From the NCBI GenBank assembly GCA_012034075.1, contig JAAURD010000006.1:1-59387 (forward strand): 59,387 nt of DNA, given 5' to 3'. The notes under the pieces were generated by a model. It saw only the letters and a program-made list of their open reading frames with translations. It had not been told where the DNA came from and made no database searches. This stretch comes from Chloroflexaceae bacterium. GTDB taxonomy: Bacteria; Chloroflexota; Chloroflexia; Chloroflexales; Chloroflexaceae. Position 1 is the first letter of the stretch; each line of letters starts with the position of its first letter. A program made the position numbers and the translations under genes. Of this stretch, positions 44,764 through 54,041 are shown one piece after another.

Positions 44764-45537
44764 GTGTCATCCGAACCTGATACAGCAGCAGCCCCATCGT
44801 GCCAGACAGTGCTGGCCGCACCAGGTGAGGCGATCCGCTTTCTCACGATCATCCCGGTGCCAGGCTTGCCGCCCACCTCCGAGCAGAGCATTGCGCGTTC
44901 GGTCGCCTGGTTTCCAGCGGTCGGGGTGCTGATTGGCGTGCTGCTGTGGCTGGCTGGCTGGCTGGCGCAACTGCTCTGGGGTCTGCCCGTGGCGGCTATC
45001 CTGGTGGTGATTGTCTGGGCTATCCTCACTGCTGGTCTGCATCTGGATGGCCTGAGCGATACCTTCGATGGCGTGATGAGCTGGCGCCCGCGTGAGCGCA
45101 AACTCGCTATTATGCGCGATAGTCGCGTCGGTGTGATGGGCGTGCTGGCACTGATTGCGATTGTGCTGCTGAAGGCGGCCTGGTTGTCTGCGGCTGCGCC
45201 CCACTGGTGGGCGGTGCTGTTGCTGGCGCCCACCTGGGGCCGCTGGGCCATGGTTTCGACCATGGTCTTGTTTCCGACCGCCCGTGCAAGCGGTCTGGGG
45301 CATACGTTTCGGTCGCGGCTCGGCCTAAGCGATGTGCTGTTTGCCAGTAGCTTCCCATTGCTGCTCGCGCTGCTGACTAACCCCTGGCAAGGGCTGCTGG
45401 CTGGCTTGCTGGTCGCGGCGGTCACCCATCTGCTGGCATGGTGGTGGACGGTCATGCTGGGCGGGCTGACCGGTGATACCTATGGCGCCATCTGCGAGAT
45501 AGGCGAAGCGGTAGCGTTGGCCGTGCTGACCGTCTGA
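44764..45537 (+). CDS. cobS: adenosylcobinamide-GDP ribazoletransferase
   Basis: CobS joins alpha-ribazole to adenosylcobinamide-GDP, the last step of cobalamin assembly, in the membrane. The 257-residue protein has six or so hydrophobic segments, the catalytic-region signature AGLHLDGLSDTFDGVMSW and IMRDSRVGVMGVLALI, and the late GGLTGDTYGAICEIGEA motif. GTG 44764 is the likely start, with GAAGGGG about 12 nt before it; CTG upstream is less likely. No other cob genes are adjacent. Confidence 0.9.
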   Translation: MSSEPDTAAAPSCQTVLAAPGEAIRFLTIIPVPGLPPTSEQSIARSVAWFPAVGVLIGVLLWLAGWLAQLLWGLPVAAILVVIVWAILTAGLHLDGLSDTFDGVMSWRPRERKLAIMRDSRVGVMGVLALIAIVLLKAAWLSAAAPHWWAVLLLAPTWGRWAMVSTMVLFPTARASGLGHTFRSRLGLSDVLFASSFPLLLALLTNPWQGLLAGLLVAAVTHLLAWWWTVMLGGLTGDTYGAICEIGEAVALAVLTV

Positions 45538-45596
45538 AGGCTGCTCCGAAAAACCAGAATCCTGGCTTCTTTCCAGAACAACATCAGCACCCGGTG

Positions 45597-45605
45597 TGGT
45601 ATAAT
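45597..45605 (+). promoter_or_regulatory. extended -10 promoter directly before a terminator hairpin
   Basis: TGGTATAAT (45597-45605) stands 8 nt before the stem of the terminator at 45613. It may be the promoter of the GNAT gene at 45685, with the hairpin in its leader. Confidence 0.55.
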
Positions 45606-45612
45606 ACCCATG

Positions 45613-45653
45613 CCCGTGACGTTGCGGTTTACGCATGATGTCACGGGTTTTTT
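45613..45653 (+). terminator. Rho-independent terminator/attenuator
   Basis: CCCGTGAC (45613-45620) and GTCACGGG (45640-45647) form an 8-bp stem with TTTTTTG after it. It would stop transcripts from cobS, and also any short transcript from the promoter at 45597-45605. Confidence 0.8.
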
Positions 45654-45684
45654 GTTGTCCTGATTCAGCTGATAGGTCATCATA

Positions 45685-46326
45685 GTGCCATATGAAACTA
45701 CCACATCCAAAGTCCGAAATCCCGTCTATGTCTATTTAGCACAGGCCGAAAAAGACCATTTTGATGCAGTTGCCACCCTGTTTGAAGCATTGCACCAGTA
45801 CAACGCCTCGCTCGATCCTCGGTTTGCCCTTGCTGATGGCTGGCGGCCCCTGCTCTATGACCATTTTGTGCAGACGTATCAGCATCCCAGGGCACTCTGG
45901 TTGCTGGCCTGGGCCGATGAGCAACCCATCGGGCTGTTGCTGGTCGAAGCCCACCACGACTCACCGCTCTTTCGGTATCGCCACTGGGCCGAGCTGGTCG
46001 CACTGTATGTCGTTCCGGCCTATCGTGGTCTCAACCTGGCAGAACATCTCGTCTTTCAGGCCACCGAATGGGCCGCCGCACGTGGGTTCGATCGCATTCA
46101 GCTCTATATGACCGCCCATAATGAGCCGGCACGACGCTTTTATCACCGTTGTGGGTTTCAGCCGGTTCAGGAGATTTTGCGTCTGGATGTGCAACCACGC
46201 AACGGACATGCACACCCTGTGGCAACCGATGCTCAGCAAGAGGAGCCATTGGTGGATTGGGACGAGGATTTGCTGGAGTCATCCCATCCGCATCTTACGA
46301 TTGAAATCCGGCCGCGTCAATCTTGA
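45685..46326 (+). CDS. GNAT family N-acetyltransferase
   Basis: The 213-residue protein has a GNAT fold. The acetyl-CoA-binding region is ALYVVPAYRGLNLAEHLVFQA (R-x-x-x-x-A type loop), and it is followed by LYMTAHNEPARRFYHRCGFQPV. The last 35 residues are acidic and beyond the usual fold. The substrate is unknown. The start is GTG 45685, with only a weak ribosome site. Its leader contains a terminator hairpin. Confidence 0.8.
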   Translation: MPYETTTSKVRNPVYVYLAQAEKDHFDAVATLFEALHQYNASLDPRFALADGWRPLLYDHFVQTYQHPRALWLLAWADEQPIGLLLVEAHHDSPLFRYRHWAELVALYVVPAYRGLNLAEHLVFQATEWAAARGFDRIQLYMTAHNEPARRFYHRCGFQPVQEILRLDVQPRNGHAHPVATDAQQEEPLVDWDEDLLESSHPHLTIEIRPRQS

Positions 46327-46389
46327 TGACGCAACAAGAGCTGTTGACCTACCCTGTAACCGTAGATATGATATCAAATGGAGGAACGT

Positions 46390-46913
46390 ATGCGATTTTC
46401 TGTACTGTTACTGGCCCTGATGATGCTGTTTTTTGTGTCCGCGTGCGCTGAACCAGAGTGGTCCGAGTTTCGTCCGAAACGGGTGGTTTTACGGTGATGA
46501 TGCCGGGTACCCCTGAAGAGAGTAGTCAGAATGTTGATACTGACGCCGGTGGGATGGGCTTGAACACCTATCAGGTCGCCCTCAGTAACGTGGCGTATAC
46601 TGTCATGTATTCAGATTTTCCCCAGGATATGATCGATCTCGTTGATGCCGCGGAATTGCTCAAAGGCGGTCAAGAGGGAGCCCTCGGTAGTCTGGATGGC
46701 ACCCTGATCTCGGAGCGTGAAATCGATCTCAATGGTCATCCTGGCCGCGAAATCGTCGCTGAATCGCAGATAGAAGGGATTGATGCCGTTTTGAAGGGTC
46801 GTTTTTACCTGGTGAATAACCGACTCTATCAGACTCTGGTCATCGGACAGAAGGATCGAGTGACCGACGAGGATATGAATCGGTTCCTTGATTCTTTTAG
46901 CGTCCTGCCGTAA
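46390..46913 (+). CDS. lipoprotein paralogue of the 47060 gene (one frameshift)
   Basis: MRFSVLLLALMMLFFVSAC is a lipoprotein signal with the lipobox Cys at residue 19. After CAEPEWSEF a base is missing (TTT for TTTT at 46468-46470). In the restored frame the sequence SSETGGFTVMMPGTPEESSQN and the rest is closely similar to the gene 150 bp downstream. It lacks the Thr/Glu/Asp-rich linker of the paralogue. The domain GGFTVMMPGTPEE...YTVMYSDFP...RFYLVNNRLYQTLVIG is conserved in many secreted bacterial proteins of unknown function. The two arose by duplication. Confidence 0.75.
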
Positions 46914-47059
46914 AATAGCACTATCATCCAAAAACCGTCGCCCGGTTGTTTGTGCCAGTTCCCCGTATGCTCAATGCAGGAGTTGCAGACACTACGGCTC
47001 GGGGTTGAGCACTGAAACACAGAGAACCGAGCACGGCAGGAAAGAAAGGAACCAGAGAG

Positions 47060-47710
47060 ATGCGATTTCGGATTCTCGTGTTCGTACTGGTGGGCATGCT
47101 CGTGTTTGTGGCATGTGGTCAATCACAACCAGCAGCAGAACCAACCACAGCGCCTGCAACAACCGCAGCAGAGGCGGACGACCCGGAGGCAGAGCCAACT
47201 GAAACGGACGAACCGGAAGAGAATGGTGGCAGCAGTGCGACCGGTTCGGAGGATTGGATCGAGTTTTCATCGGAAGAGGGTGGTTTCACCGTGATGATGC
47301 CGGGCACGCCCGAGGAGGGTTCGCAGGATGTTGGGACGGACGCCGGTCAGATGGGTCTGGCGACGTACCAGTTCACGACTGATGCGGCAGCCTACACCGT
47401 GATGTTTTCGGACTTCCCCGAAGATATGATTGGTGCAGTAGACCCACAAGAACTGCTGCTTGGTGGTCAGGAGGGTGCTCTCACCAGTCTGGACGGCGAG
47501 CTCATTTCGGAACGAGAGGTCGATCTGGACGGCTACCCAGGCCGTGAAATTGTGGCGGAAGCACAGGTAGGCGGGATTGATGCCATTCTCAAAGGACGTT
47601 TCTACCTGGTTGATAATCGACTCTACCAGACCCTGGTGATTGGGCAGCAAGATGCAGTAGACGAGGAGGATATTGATTATTTCCTCGACTCATTTAGCTT
47701 GAACCAGTAA
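47060..47710 (+). CDS. lipoprotein of unknown function
   Basis: The 216-residue protein has a lipoprotein signal with lipobox VFVAC (Cys19), an acidic Thr/Pro/Glu-rich linker (about 20-70), and the same domain as the upstream paralogue (GGFTVMMPGTPEEGSQ...AYTVMFSDFP...GRFYLVDNRLYQTLVIG). It is probably anchored on the outside of the membrane. The family, as far as I know, has no assigned function. AAAGGAACCAGAGAG precedes the start. A 40-bp perfect palindrome ends the transcript. Confidence 0.8.
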   Translation: MRFRILVFVLVGMLVFVACGQSQPAAEPTTAPATTAAEADDPEAEPTETDEPEENGGSSATGSEDWIEFSSEEGGFTVMMPGTPEEGSQDVGTDAGQMGLATYQFTTDAAAYTVMFSDFPEDMIGAVDPQELLLGGQEGALTSLDGELISEREVDLDGYPGREIVAEAQVGGIDAILKGRFYLVDNRLYQTLVIGQQDAVDEEDIDYFLDSFSLNQ

Positions 47711-47733
47711 TCAGTCACCCCATTTGTTCGGTC

Positions 47734-47773
47734 AACACAGTCGCGCATGCCCATGGGCATGCGCGACTGTGTT
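47734..47773. terminator. perfect 40-bp palindrome, bidirectional terminator
   Basis: AACACAGTCGCGCATGCCCA and its exact complement make a 20-bp stem with no extra loop bases. It lies between two convergent genes (the lipoprotein and groEL) and would form the same structure in both transcripts. T-runs are short (GTTT). Confidence 0.85.
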
Positions 47774-47804
47774 TGATGGATGCTTGTTTGATGGACGCGT
47801 GCAG

Positions 47805-49471
47805 TTAGAAATCCATACCGCCCATGCCACCCATGCCACCCATACCACCCATGCCATCCATGCCGCCGGGCATAGCGGGTTGTGCTTCGGGGATATCGGT
47901 GATGAGCGCCTCGGTGGTGAGAATCATTGACGCAATGCTGACGGCGTTCTGCACAGCGCTGCGGGTTACCTTGGCCGGGTCGATAATGCCTTGCTCGACC
48001 AGGTTGACAAACTGACCGCTCAGCACATTGTAGCCGTAGTGTTTGTCGCCGGTTTCGCGCTGATGGCGGCGAATAGCATCAACAATCACGGCGCCATCTT
48101 CGCCAGCATTCTGGGCCAGGGTGCGTAGGGGTTCCTCAAGCGCACGGCGCAGAATCTGCACGCCCAAGCGCTCATCATCGTTGGTCGGGGTGACCTGATC
48201 GAGTGCGCCAATCGCATTGATCAGCGAGATACCGCCGCCCGGCACAATGCCCTCCTCGACGGCGGCGCGGGTGGCACTCAAGGCATCTTCCACGCGGTGT
48301 TTCTTTTCTTTCAACTCTGGTTCGGTCGCAGCGCCAACCTTAATGACGGCAACCCCACCGGCGAGTTTGGCTAATCGCTCTTGCAGTTTTTCGCGATCAT
48401 AGTCGCTGGTCGAGGTTTCAATCTGCGAGCGAATCTGGTTGATCCGGGCATGAATCGCCGCTTCATCGCCGCGTCCTTCAATAAAGGTCGTTTCATCTTT
48501 GGTCGCAATCACACGACGTGCGCGGCCCAGGTCCTCAATCGTCACGCTGTCGAGTTTGCGCCCGACCTCTTCGCTAATCACGGTGCCACCGGTCAGAATA
48601 GCGATATCTTGCAGCATGGCTTTGCGGCGGTCGCCAAAACCAGGCGCTTTAATCGCCAGCGGGTTAATGGTGCCACGCAGCTTATTGACCACCAGGGTTG
48701 CCAGCGCTTCACCGTCAACATCTTCGGCCAGGATCACCAGGTTGCGGGTCGTCTGCAACACCCGTTCCAGGGTGGGCACCAGCTCTTGAATGCTGCTGAT
48801 CTTTTATCGGTAATGAGAATAAAGGGGTCCTCAAATTCAGCGGTTTGTTGTTCGCTATTGGTCATAAAATAGCCTGAAATATACCCCCGATCAATCTGCA
48901 TTCCCTCGGTGTATTCTTTTTCAAACGCAATACCTTTGCTCTCTTCAACCGTAATCACACCATCTTTGCCCGCTTTTTCCATCACTTCAGCAATCAGGTC
49001 GCCAATTTCGGTGTCAGCGGCGCTAATGCTGGCAACATGGGCAATATCGGCACGGTCGCCCACCGGGGTTGCGCTCTGGCGAATAGCTTCGACCACGGCA
49101 TTACAGCCGGCGGCCAGGCCGCGCTTGAGCATCATCGGGTTGGCGCCGGCGGCTACCACTTTCAGCCCCTCATGCACAATCGCCTGGGCCAGCACAGTCG
49201 CCGTGGTGGTACCATCGCCAGCGACATCGTTAGTACGGGTGGCGGCCTCTTTAAGCAATTGGGCGCCCATATTCTCAAACGGGTCTTTCAGTTCAATTTC
49301 TTTGGCAACGGTCACCCCATCGTGGGTAATGGTGGGTGAGCCAAACTTCCGATCAATCGCAACATTGCGTCCACGCGGGCCAAGGGTCGTTTTAACGGCA
49401 TTCGCCACGGTATCGACCCCGCGTTTCAACGCCTGACGCGCCTCCTGGTCAAACTGCAACTGCTTTGGCAT
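47805..49471 (-). CDS. groEL: chaperonin GroEL (one frameshift)
   Basis: Read across one missing base, the product has about 555 residues and is a normal Gro[58 protein letters not shown] and a C-terminal GGM tail ([14 protein letters not shown]). The break is at 48802-48805, where the minus strand reads GATAAAAGATC instead of GATAAAAAGATC (TDKKISS). A homopolymer loss in an essential gene points to read error unless another groEL exists. It is downstream of groES, with GGAGGG at its start, under the same CIRCE control. It folds other proteins in the cytosol with GroES. Confidence 0.95.
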
Positions 49472-49528
49472 AACGGTTCCCTCCTATGGTCTATGGTTGC
49501 GCATAACACATCCTGCGCATGATGCTGG

Positions 49529-49837
49529 TTATTCCTGAACAATCCCGAGAACATCGCGTTCAGCGAGGATCAAATACTCTTCGTCATCGATTTTAAATTC
49601 GGTGCCGCCATATTTGGCAAAGAGCACCCGATTGCCTACCTGTATTTCCATCGGCACCAAACGGCCCTGGTCGTCACGCTGACCGGGACCAACCGCCAGC
49701 ACGACCCCTTCCTGGGGACGCTCTTTGGTCGCGGTGTCGGGGAGATAGATGCCCCCTTTGGTCTTTTCTTCCTGCTGTGTAGGTTTGACCACGACACGAT
49801 CACCCAGTGGTTTTACCCGAAAATCGCTATCTGCCAT
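49529..49837 (-). CDS. groES: co-chaperonin GroES
   Basis: The 102-residue GroES caps the GroEL chamber. It has the family pattern VKPLGDRVVVKPTQQEEKTKGG at the N-terminus, GGIYLPDTATKERPQ (mobile loop), and VLFAKYGGTEFKIDDEEYLIL at the C-terminus. AGGAGGTGC stands before the ATG. It is the first gene of the groES-groEL operon, with a 57-bp gap to groEL. Confidence 0.97.
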   Translation of the reverse strand: MADSDFRVKPLGDRVVVKPTQQEEKTKGGIYLPDTATKERPQEGVVLAVGPGQRDDQGRLVPMEIQVGNRVLFAKYGGTEFKIDDEEYLILAERDVLGIVQE

Positions 49838-49880
49838 GCTTGCACCTCCTGATACTCACATACTGAACTGCTTGCTGGTA

Positions 49881-49907
49881 TTAGCACTCATTTCGTATGA
49901 GTGCTAA
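49881..49907 (-). promoter_or_regulatory. CIRCE operator (HrcA-binding site)
   Basis: TTAGCACTC-N9-GAGTGCTAA is a perfect match to the CIRCE consensus. It is placed just downstream of the groES promoter, so HrcA repression with heat induction is expected. No hrcA gene is in this window. Confidence 0.95.
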
Positions 49908-49914
49908 TACTGGT

Positions 49915-49943
49915 ATAGTACCGAACGGCTGCCAGTTTGTCAA
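49915..49943 (-). promoter_or_regulatory. groES-groEL promoter
   Basis: On the minus strand TTGACA is followed after 17 nt by TACTAT. CIRCE starts directly downstream. Confidence 0.8.
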
Positions 49944-50004
49944 GCACCGAACAAATACCAGACAGACCAATTTGCGTTCTGTTTGCCGGTTTTGGTCTGC
50001 TATC

Positions 50005-50145
50005 ATACAGCCATTCGCGGTGATCACTGGTATGCGCTTTGATCGAACACGGATCGCCTGCTTTGTAGGGTCGCAGCGCGGGGACCCTTACAAAGCAGGC
50101 TACAAGCCGCAGCTACGTTTCATATCGATGAACCGAATTTGCTAT
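50005..50145 (+). mobile_element. MITE-like palindromic element, decayed left end
   Basis: From GGTGATCACTGGTATGCGC to CTACGTTTCATATCGAT it is almost identical to the element at 10440-10571. The central palindrome differs (GCCTGCTTTGTAGGGTCGCAG). The right end is CCGAATTTGCTAT and the left end is degenerate (ATACAGCCATTCG), so mobility may be lost. It sits between the groES promoter and the GNAT gene. Confidence 0.75.
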
Positions 50146-50268
50146 CACCCACACCACACAATCATCACAGCTCTTTCAGCATGGCGCTATTCCGCCCTAA
50201 CCCCCGGTTTGCTACCATGGATAAAAGAGAGTTGACCAGATGAAACACCTCCGGAAAGGAGAAGTACC

Positions 50269-50634
50269 ATGCAAGTTATCCCACTTTCGCTCACCAGTTC
50301 ACACCATACATCGCTGGTGGTATCGCTGGTGGTGCAGAGCATGCTCGATTACGGTGATATTGACCATGATGCTCGCCTGCTGGCGTGGTACCAGCGTCAG
50401 GGAGCATGGGCAGTTGCAGTGAATCAGCAACGGCTGATCACAGGGATTGTTGCGGTAGTGAAACTGAGTGATATGGACCGTGATGCGCTCTTCTGGCTGG
50501 AAGTGCGACCAGATTATCGCCAGCGGGGGTACGGTCGCGCTCTGCTCAACTGGGCCAACCAGCACGCCCGTCAGCCGCTGGTAATCCGCAGTGTCGTGGG
50601 CGCATACCCCTTTTATGAGCGACTGTGCGCCTGA
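50269..50634 (+). CDS. small GNAT-like acetyltransferase
   Basis: The 121-residue protein is a short GNAT domain with the acetyl-CoA loop RPDYRQRGYGRALLNWA and a late YPFYERLC aromatic pair. GAAAGGAGAAG 5-10 nt before ATG supports the start. The substrate is unknown. It converges on the YigZ gene with 12 bp between stops. Confidence 0.75.
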   Translation: MQVIPLSLTSSHHTSLVVSLVVQSMLDYGDIDHDARLLAWYQRQGAWAVAVNQQRLITGIVAVVKLSDMDRDALFWLEVRPDYRQRGYGRALLNWANQHARQPLVIRSVVGAYPFYERLCA

Positions 50635-50646
50635 ATGCACCATCCA

Positions 50647-51255
50647 TCACGCTGGCGCTGTTTCGCTAACCACCGCGTGGAGCGGCGCCAGGGCGGCGCA
50701 ACAGGCAGCCACCTGCTGTTGTGGCAGCAGCACGGTGAGCGTGACAGTCACCGCAAAAACTTCATCGATGATAGTGGCCTGGTGCGCGTCGAGCACCTGC
50801 CGCGCCCGCTGATATTGGGCATACGCCACCTCGATCACCAGCTGCTGTTGGACAATCCGTTCGGTGCGGGGTAATACCTCAAGCACGGCCCTCGTGGCAT
50901 CACCATAGGCATGCACCAGCCCGCCCGTTCCCAGCAGCGTGCCACCAAAAAAGCGCGTCACCACGACGGTTACATCGCCCAGACCGCTGCCTCGCACAAT
51001 TGCCAGCATGGGCCGCCCGGCGGTACCGGGTGGCTCGCCATCGTCGCTCATGCCTTCGGTGACGCTGGCGCCATAGCCCACCACATAGGCATAGGCATGA
51101 TGCCGCGCCCCGGCAAAGAGCTGGCGCATCTCGTCAATAAAGGCGCGGGCCGCTTCGACCGATGGGGTGCAGGCGGCACTGCCAATAAAGCGCGAATTGA
51201 CCACCCTGATTTCGGCACGGGCCGGCGCCGCTGGAATGGGGTATGGCTCAAGCAT
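50647..51255 (-). CDS. YigZ/IMPACT family protein
   Basis: The 202-residue protein has the UPF0029/IMPACT N-terminal domain: NSRFIGSAACTPS, HHAYAYVVG, SDDGEPPGTAGRPML, and TRFFGGTLLGTGGLVHAYG. A ferredoxin-like C-terminal domain follows. The family is linked to translation control under amino-acid shortage in eukaryotes, but its bacterial function is not settled. ATG 51255 (MLEPYPIP) is preferred to 51273. It is directly downstream of the LVIVD gene on the same strand. Confidence 0.88.
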   Translation of the reverse strand: MLEPYPIPAAPARAEIRVVNSRFIGSAACTPSVEAARAFIDEMRQLFAGARHHAYAYVVGYGASVTEGMSDDGEPPGTAGRPMLAIVRGSGLGDVTVVVTRFFGGTLLGTGGLVHAYGDATRAVLEVLPRTERIVQQQLVIEVAYAQYQRARQVLDAHQATIIDEVFAVTVTLTVLLPQQQVAACCAALAPLHAVVSETAPA

Positions 51256-51272
51256 CGATCCTGCTCTCCCCA

Positions 51273-53785
51273 TTAGCGCTGAACCACGGGCAGAAAGATC
51301 TGGCGCAATGGCACTTCGTTGAGCCGTAATAGCTGCAGGCCGCCGTTATAATCGGCAACATAGGCGATATCGCGACCACGGTGATATGGTGCGCCGATCC
51401 GGGTGTATCATAGCGGCTTAGGGGCAAGCGACGCGGTGCAGCCGGGTCGGTGATATCGAGAATCTGCACACCATCGGCGCCAGCGGCCAGATAGACCAGG
51501 TTGCCGCTGCGCTCCAGGCCATAGGCCGTGCCCGGCGGTATAATCTCAAACCGGCTGAGCAGCGTGGGGCTGAGCGGGTCGCTGGTATCCAATATGTGGA
51601 GACTGCCGCCAATGCCGGCATCGGCGACCAGGGCCAGCCCCGCACCAGCATCAATATCCTGGAAGTAGACCGCATCAGGCGGCCTATACTGACTGAACAG
51701 CGTTGGTGTCATCGGCTCGGCTACATCCAGTACGACCACCCCGCTCAGGTCGGCGGTATAGGCCAGCTGGGCGGCAATATCAACGCCGAGCGCTGTGCCT
51801 GGTGTTGCAATCTGGCTGATGACGGTGGGAGAGACCGGTGGGCCGGGCACGTTCAGCGGTAGCACCAGCTCAAGCAGCAGTTGTTCATCGATTGGCAAGG
51901 TGCCATCGATTGGCAAGGTGCCATCACCTGGGATGCTGGCATTCACCGGCGTACTACGATTGATGGGCAGGGTGCTGCTGAATGGCAGGCTGGTATTGAC
52001 CGCGAAGGGCGTGCTGCCGTTAGCAAGCAATGTACCACGCACCGCAACATTTCCCTGGAGCTGCAACTGCGGTGATACAGTAGCAGTGGCATCAACCGTT
52101 CTGGTGGGACTCAGATCGATGGTTGCTGCAATCGCGGCGTCGCCCTCAACCCGCACCATGCCATCCATACCGAGCGTGCCGCTCACCGTGCTGGTGGGCG
52201 TGGTGGGCAGGGTCTGGTCAATCTCAACGGTTGTACTGGTGGGCAAAGTCACCCTCGCCGGCAGCGTACCATCAATGCTGACGGTACCGCTCGCGGGCAA
52301 CGTCGGGCTGATCGGCAGGGTGCCCGTGATCGGCAACTCGCCACTGATGGGGAACGTCAGCGAAAGCGCCAGTTCGGTGGAGAGCACCGATGTTGGGGTG
52401 ATGATATCGCCCATATCGATGACATAGAGGCCGGCGTTGCCGGCCGGTACATACGCCAGGTTGCGGCCGACATCCACCTGCACGGCCGATGCGGAGCCTT
52501 GCAACGACAGGCTGGCCCGCACGGTGGGGCTGATCGGCGTGGCAAAGCTCACCACCTGGAAGCCGCCGCGGCCGCTGGCAACCAGTGCCTGCTCGCCTAC
52601 GACATCCAGCCCAAGCGCGCTGCCGCCAGTTTGCAGACTGCCCAGCAGGGTTGGGCGAGCGGGTGTCTGCACATCAAGCGCATGGACGCCGCTGCGACCA
52701 GCCGCAACATAGGCGCGGTTGCCCGTGACCTGCACTTCTTCCACTTCGGCCAGCGTGGGGACGTTGGCGACGATGGTCGGACTGACTGGCGTTTGCGTCG
52801 TTATGAGCTGGATACCGGCAAAACCATCGGCCAGATAAACCCGCTCACCGTCCACGGCAACATCCATGGCATGGCCGCCGCTGATCAGGTTGCTTACCTG
52901 CCGTGGCCGGTCCGGGTTGCGCATATCCAGCACAAACAGCCCGTTGGCGCCGGCCGCCACATAGCCCTGGTTGCCGTCGAGCGTCAGCGCCAGCGCATTG
53001 CCCAGCCCGCCGCTCTGCGCAACCACCGTTGGGCTTACGACATCGCTGATATCGATCACATCCAGCGTATCGCGGCCGGTGGCAACATAGGCGCGGTCGT
53101 CCTGCACCTGTACATCGGGGGCAAACGTTGTAGTGCGGGCACTACCCTCAAGCACGGGGTTCGCTGGATCACTGAGATTGACGATCTGCAAGCGCCCCTC
53201 AATCCCGGTGGTTGCTGCGGCATAGGCCCGATTGCCGACAACCGCCACCGCCGAAAACGAGTCCTGTGGCGCAACGGTGGTACGTAACAGTGGCTGGACA
53301 GGGTTGCTCACATCGAGGATGAGCAGGCCGCCCTGAGCGCCGCCGGTAGCAACATAGGCGCGGTCATCCTCGACTGCGATATCCAGGGCGGCGCCGGCCG
53401 TGGTGAATGTGCTTTGCAGCAGCGGCTGGTTCGGGTCGCTGACATCGATAATCGCCAGACCGGCACTGCCTAGCGCAGCATACACGGTGCTCCCCACGAC
53501 TGCGAGCTGTTGTACATGGTCGTCCAGCAGCAACCGGCCAAGCAATGTGAGCTGCTCCGGCGCGGTACGCTGATAGATTGCCAGGGCGCCACCCTGACCG
53601 GCATAGAGCCGTGATTCTTGCATCACCAGGGCATCGATGCTGCCGCCAAGGCTGGCCACTGGTTCAAACCGTAGGGTTGTTGGTGGCTGTTGCTGCGCTT
53701 CAACCGGTGGCAGCAGCAACAGCGTGATACTGACTAATCCTATGAGACTGGTAAGCAGCGATACACGAATGATCGTGGTCAACAT
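51273..53785 (-). CDS. secreted LVIVD-repeat beta-propeller protein (one frameshift near the 3' end)
   Basis: The product has about 838 residues. A signal peptide (MLTTIIRVSLLTSLIGLVSI) is followed by many LVIVD-type repeats of about 42 residues (YVATG...GLLILDVSNP.QP, YVAAG...GLFVLDMRNPDRP), as in surface beta-propellers. In the middle (about 470-655) is an unusual low-complexity stretch of TLPI-x-GTLP units, and then three further LVIVD repeats. A missing base near 51372 shifts the end; the restored C-terminus runs GDIAYVADYNGGLQLLRLNE to VVQR and stops at 51273. GGAGGAAC before ATG 53785 sets the start. It is likely exported to the surface; its ligand is unknown. Confidence 0.82.
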
Positions 53786-53888
53786 GGCTGTTCCTCCGCC
53801 GGGCATGAGCGTAGAGAAGAGAGCATGGTGCTACCCGCTCTTGCTGCGATCAGTATACCATGTTCTCACGGTAGCGGAGGCACAAAGC

Positions 53889-53920
53889 GATGGCGCGATG
53901 GCGCGATGGCGCGATGGCGC
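53889..53920. repeat. 8-bp tandem repeat GATGGCGC, four copies
   Basis: Four perfect units, followed by a diverged fifth (GTTGGAGC). It sits in the gap between two divergent genes, the LVIVD gene and the flippase-like gene, about 100 bp from the former's start. Slippage could alter promoter spacing, but no promoter is identified across it. Confidence 0.9.
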
Positions 53921-54041
53921 GTTGGAGCGCAATGGGCGCTCAGATCGTTTTGCGCTTTGCGCTTCAACGCTTAGACTGGTATACTAACCCCTATTGATTT
54001 CTTTTCGGTTATTGGAAAGCCGAGAAAGTAGATAGATACAC

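Noticed and set aside
47805..49471. groEL as a true pseudogene
   Set aside because: The break is one A in a homopolymer, everything else is conserved, and the operon has an intact promoter, CIRCE and groES.
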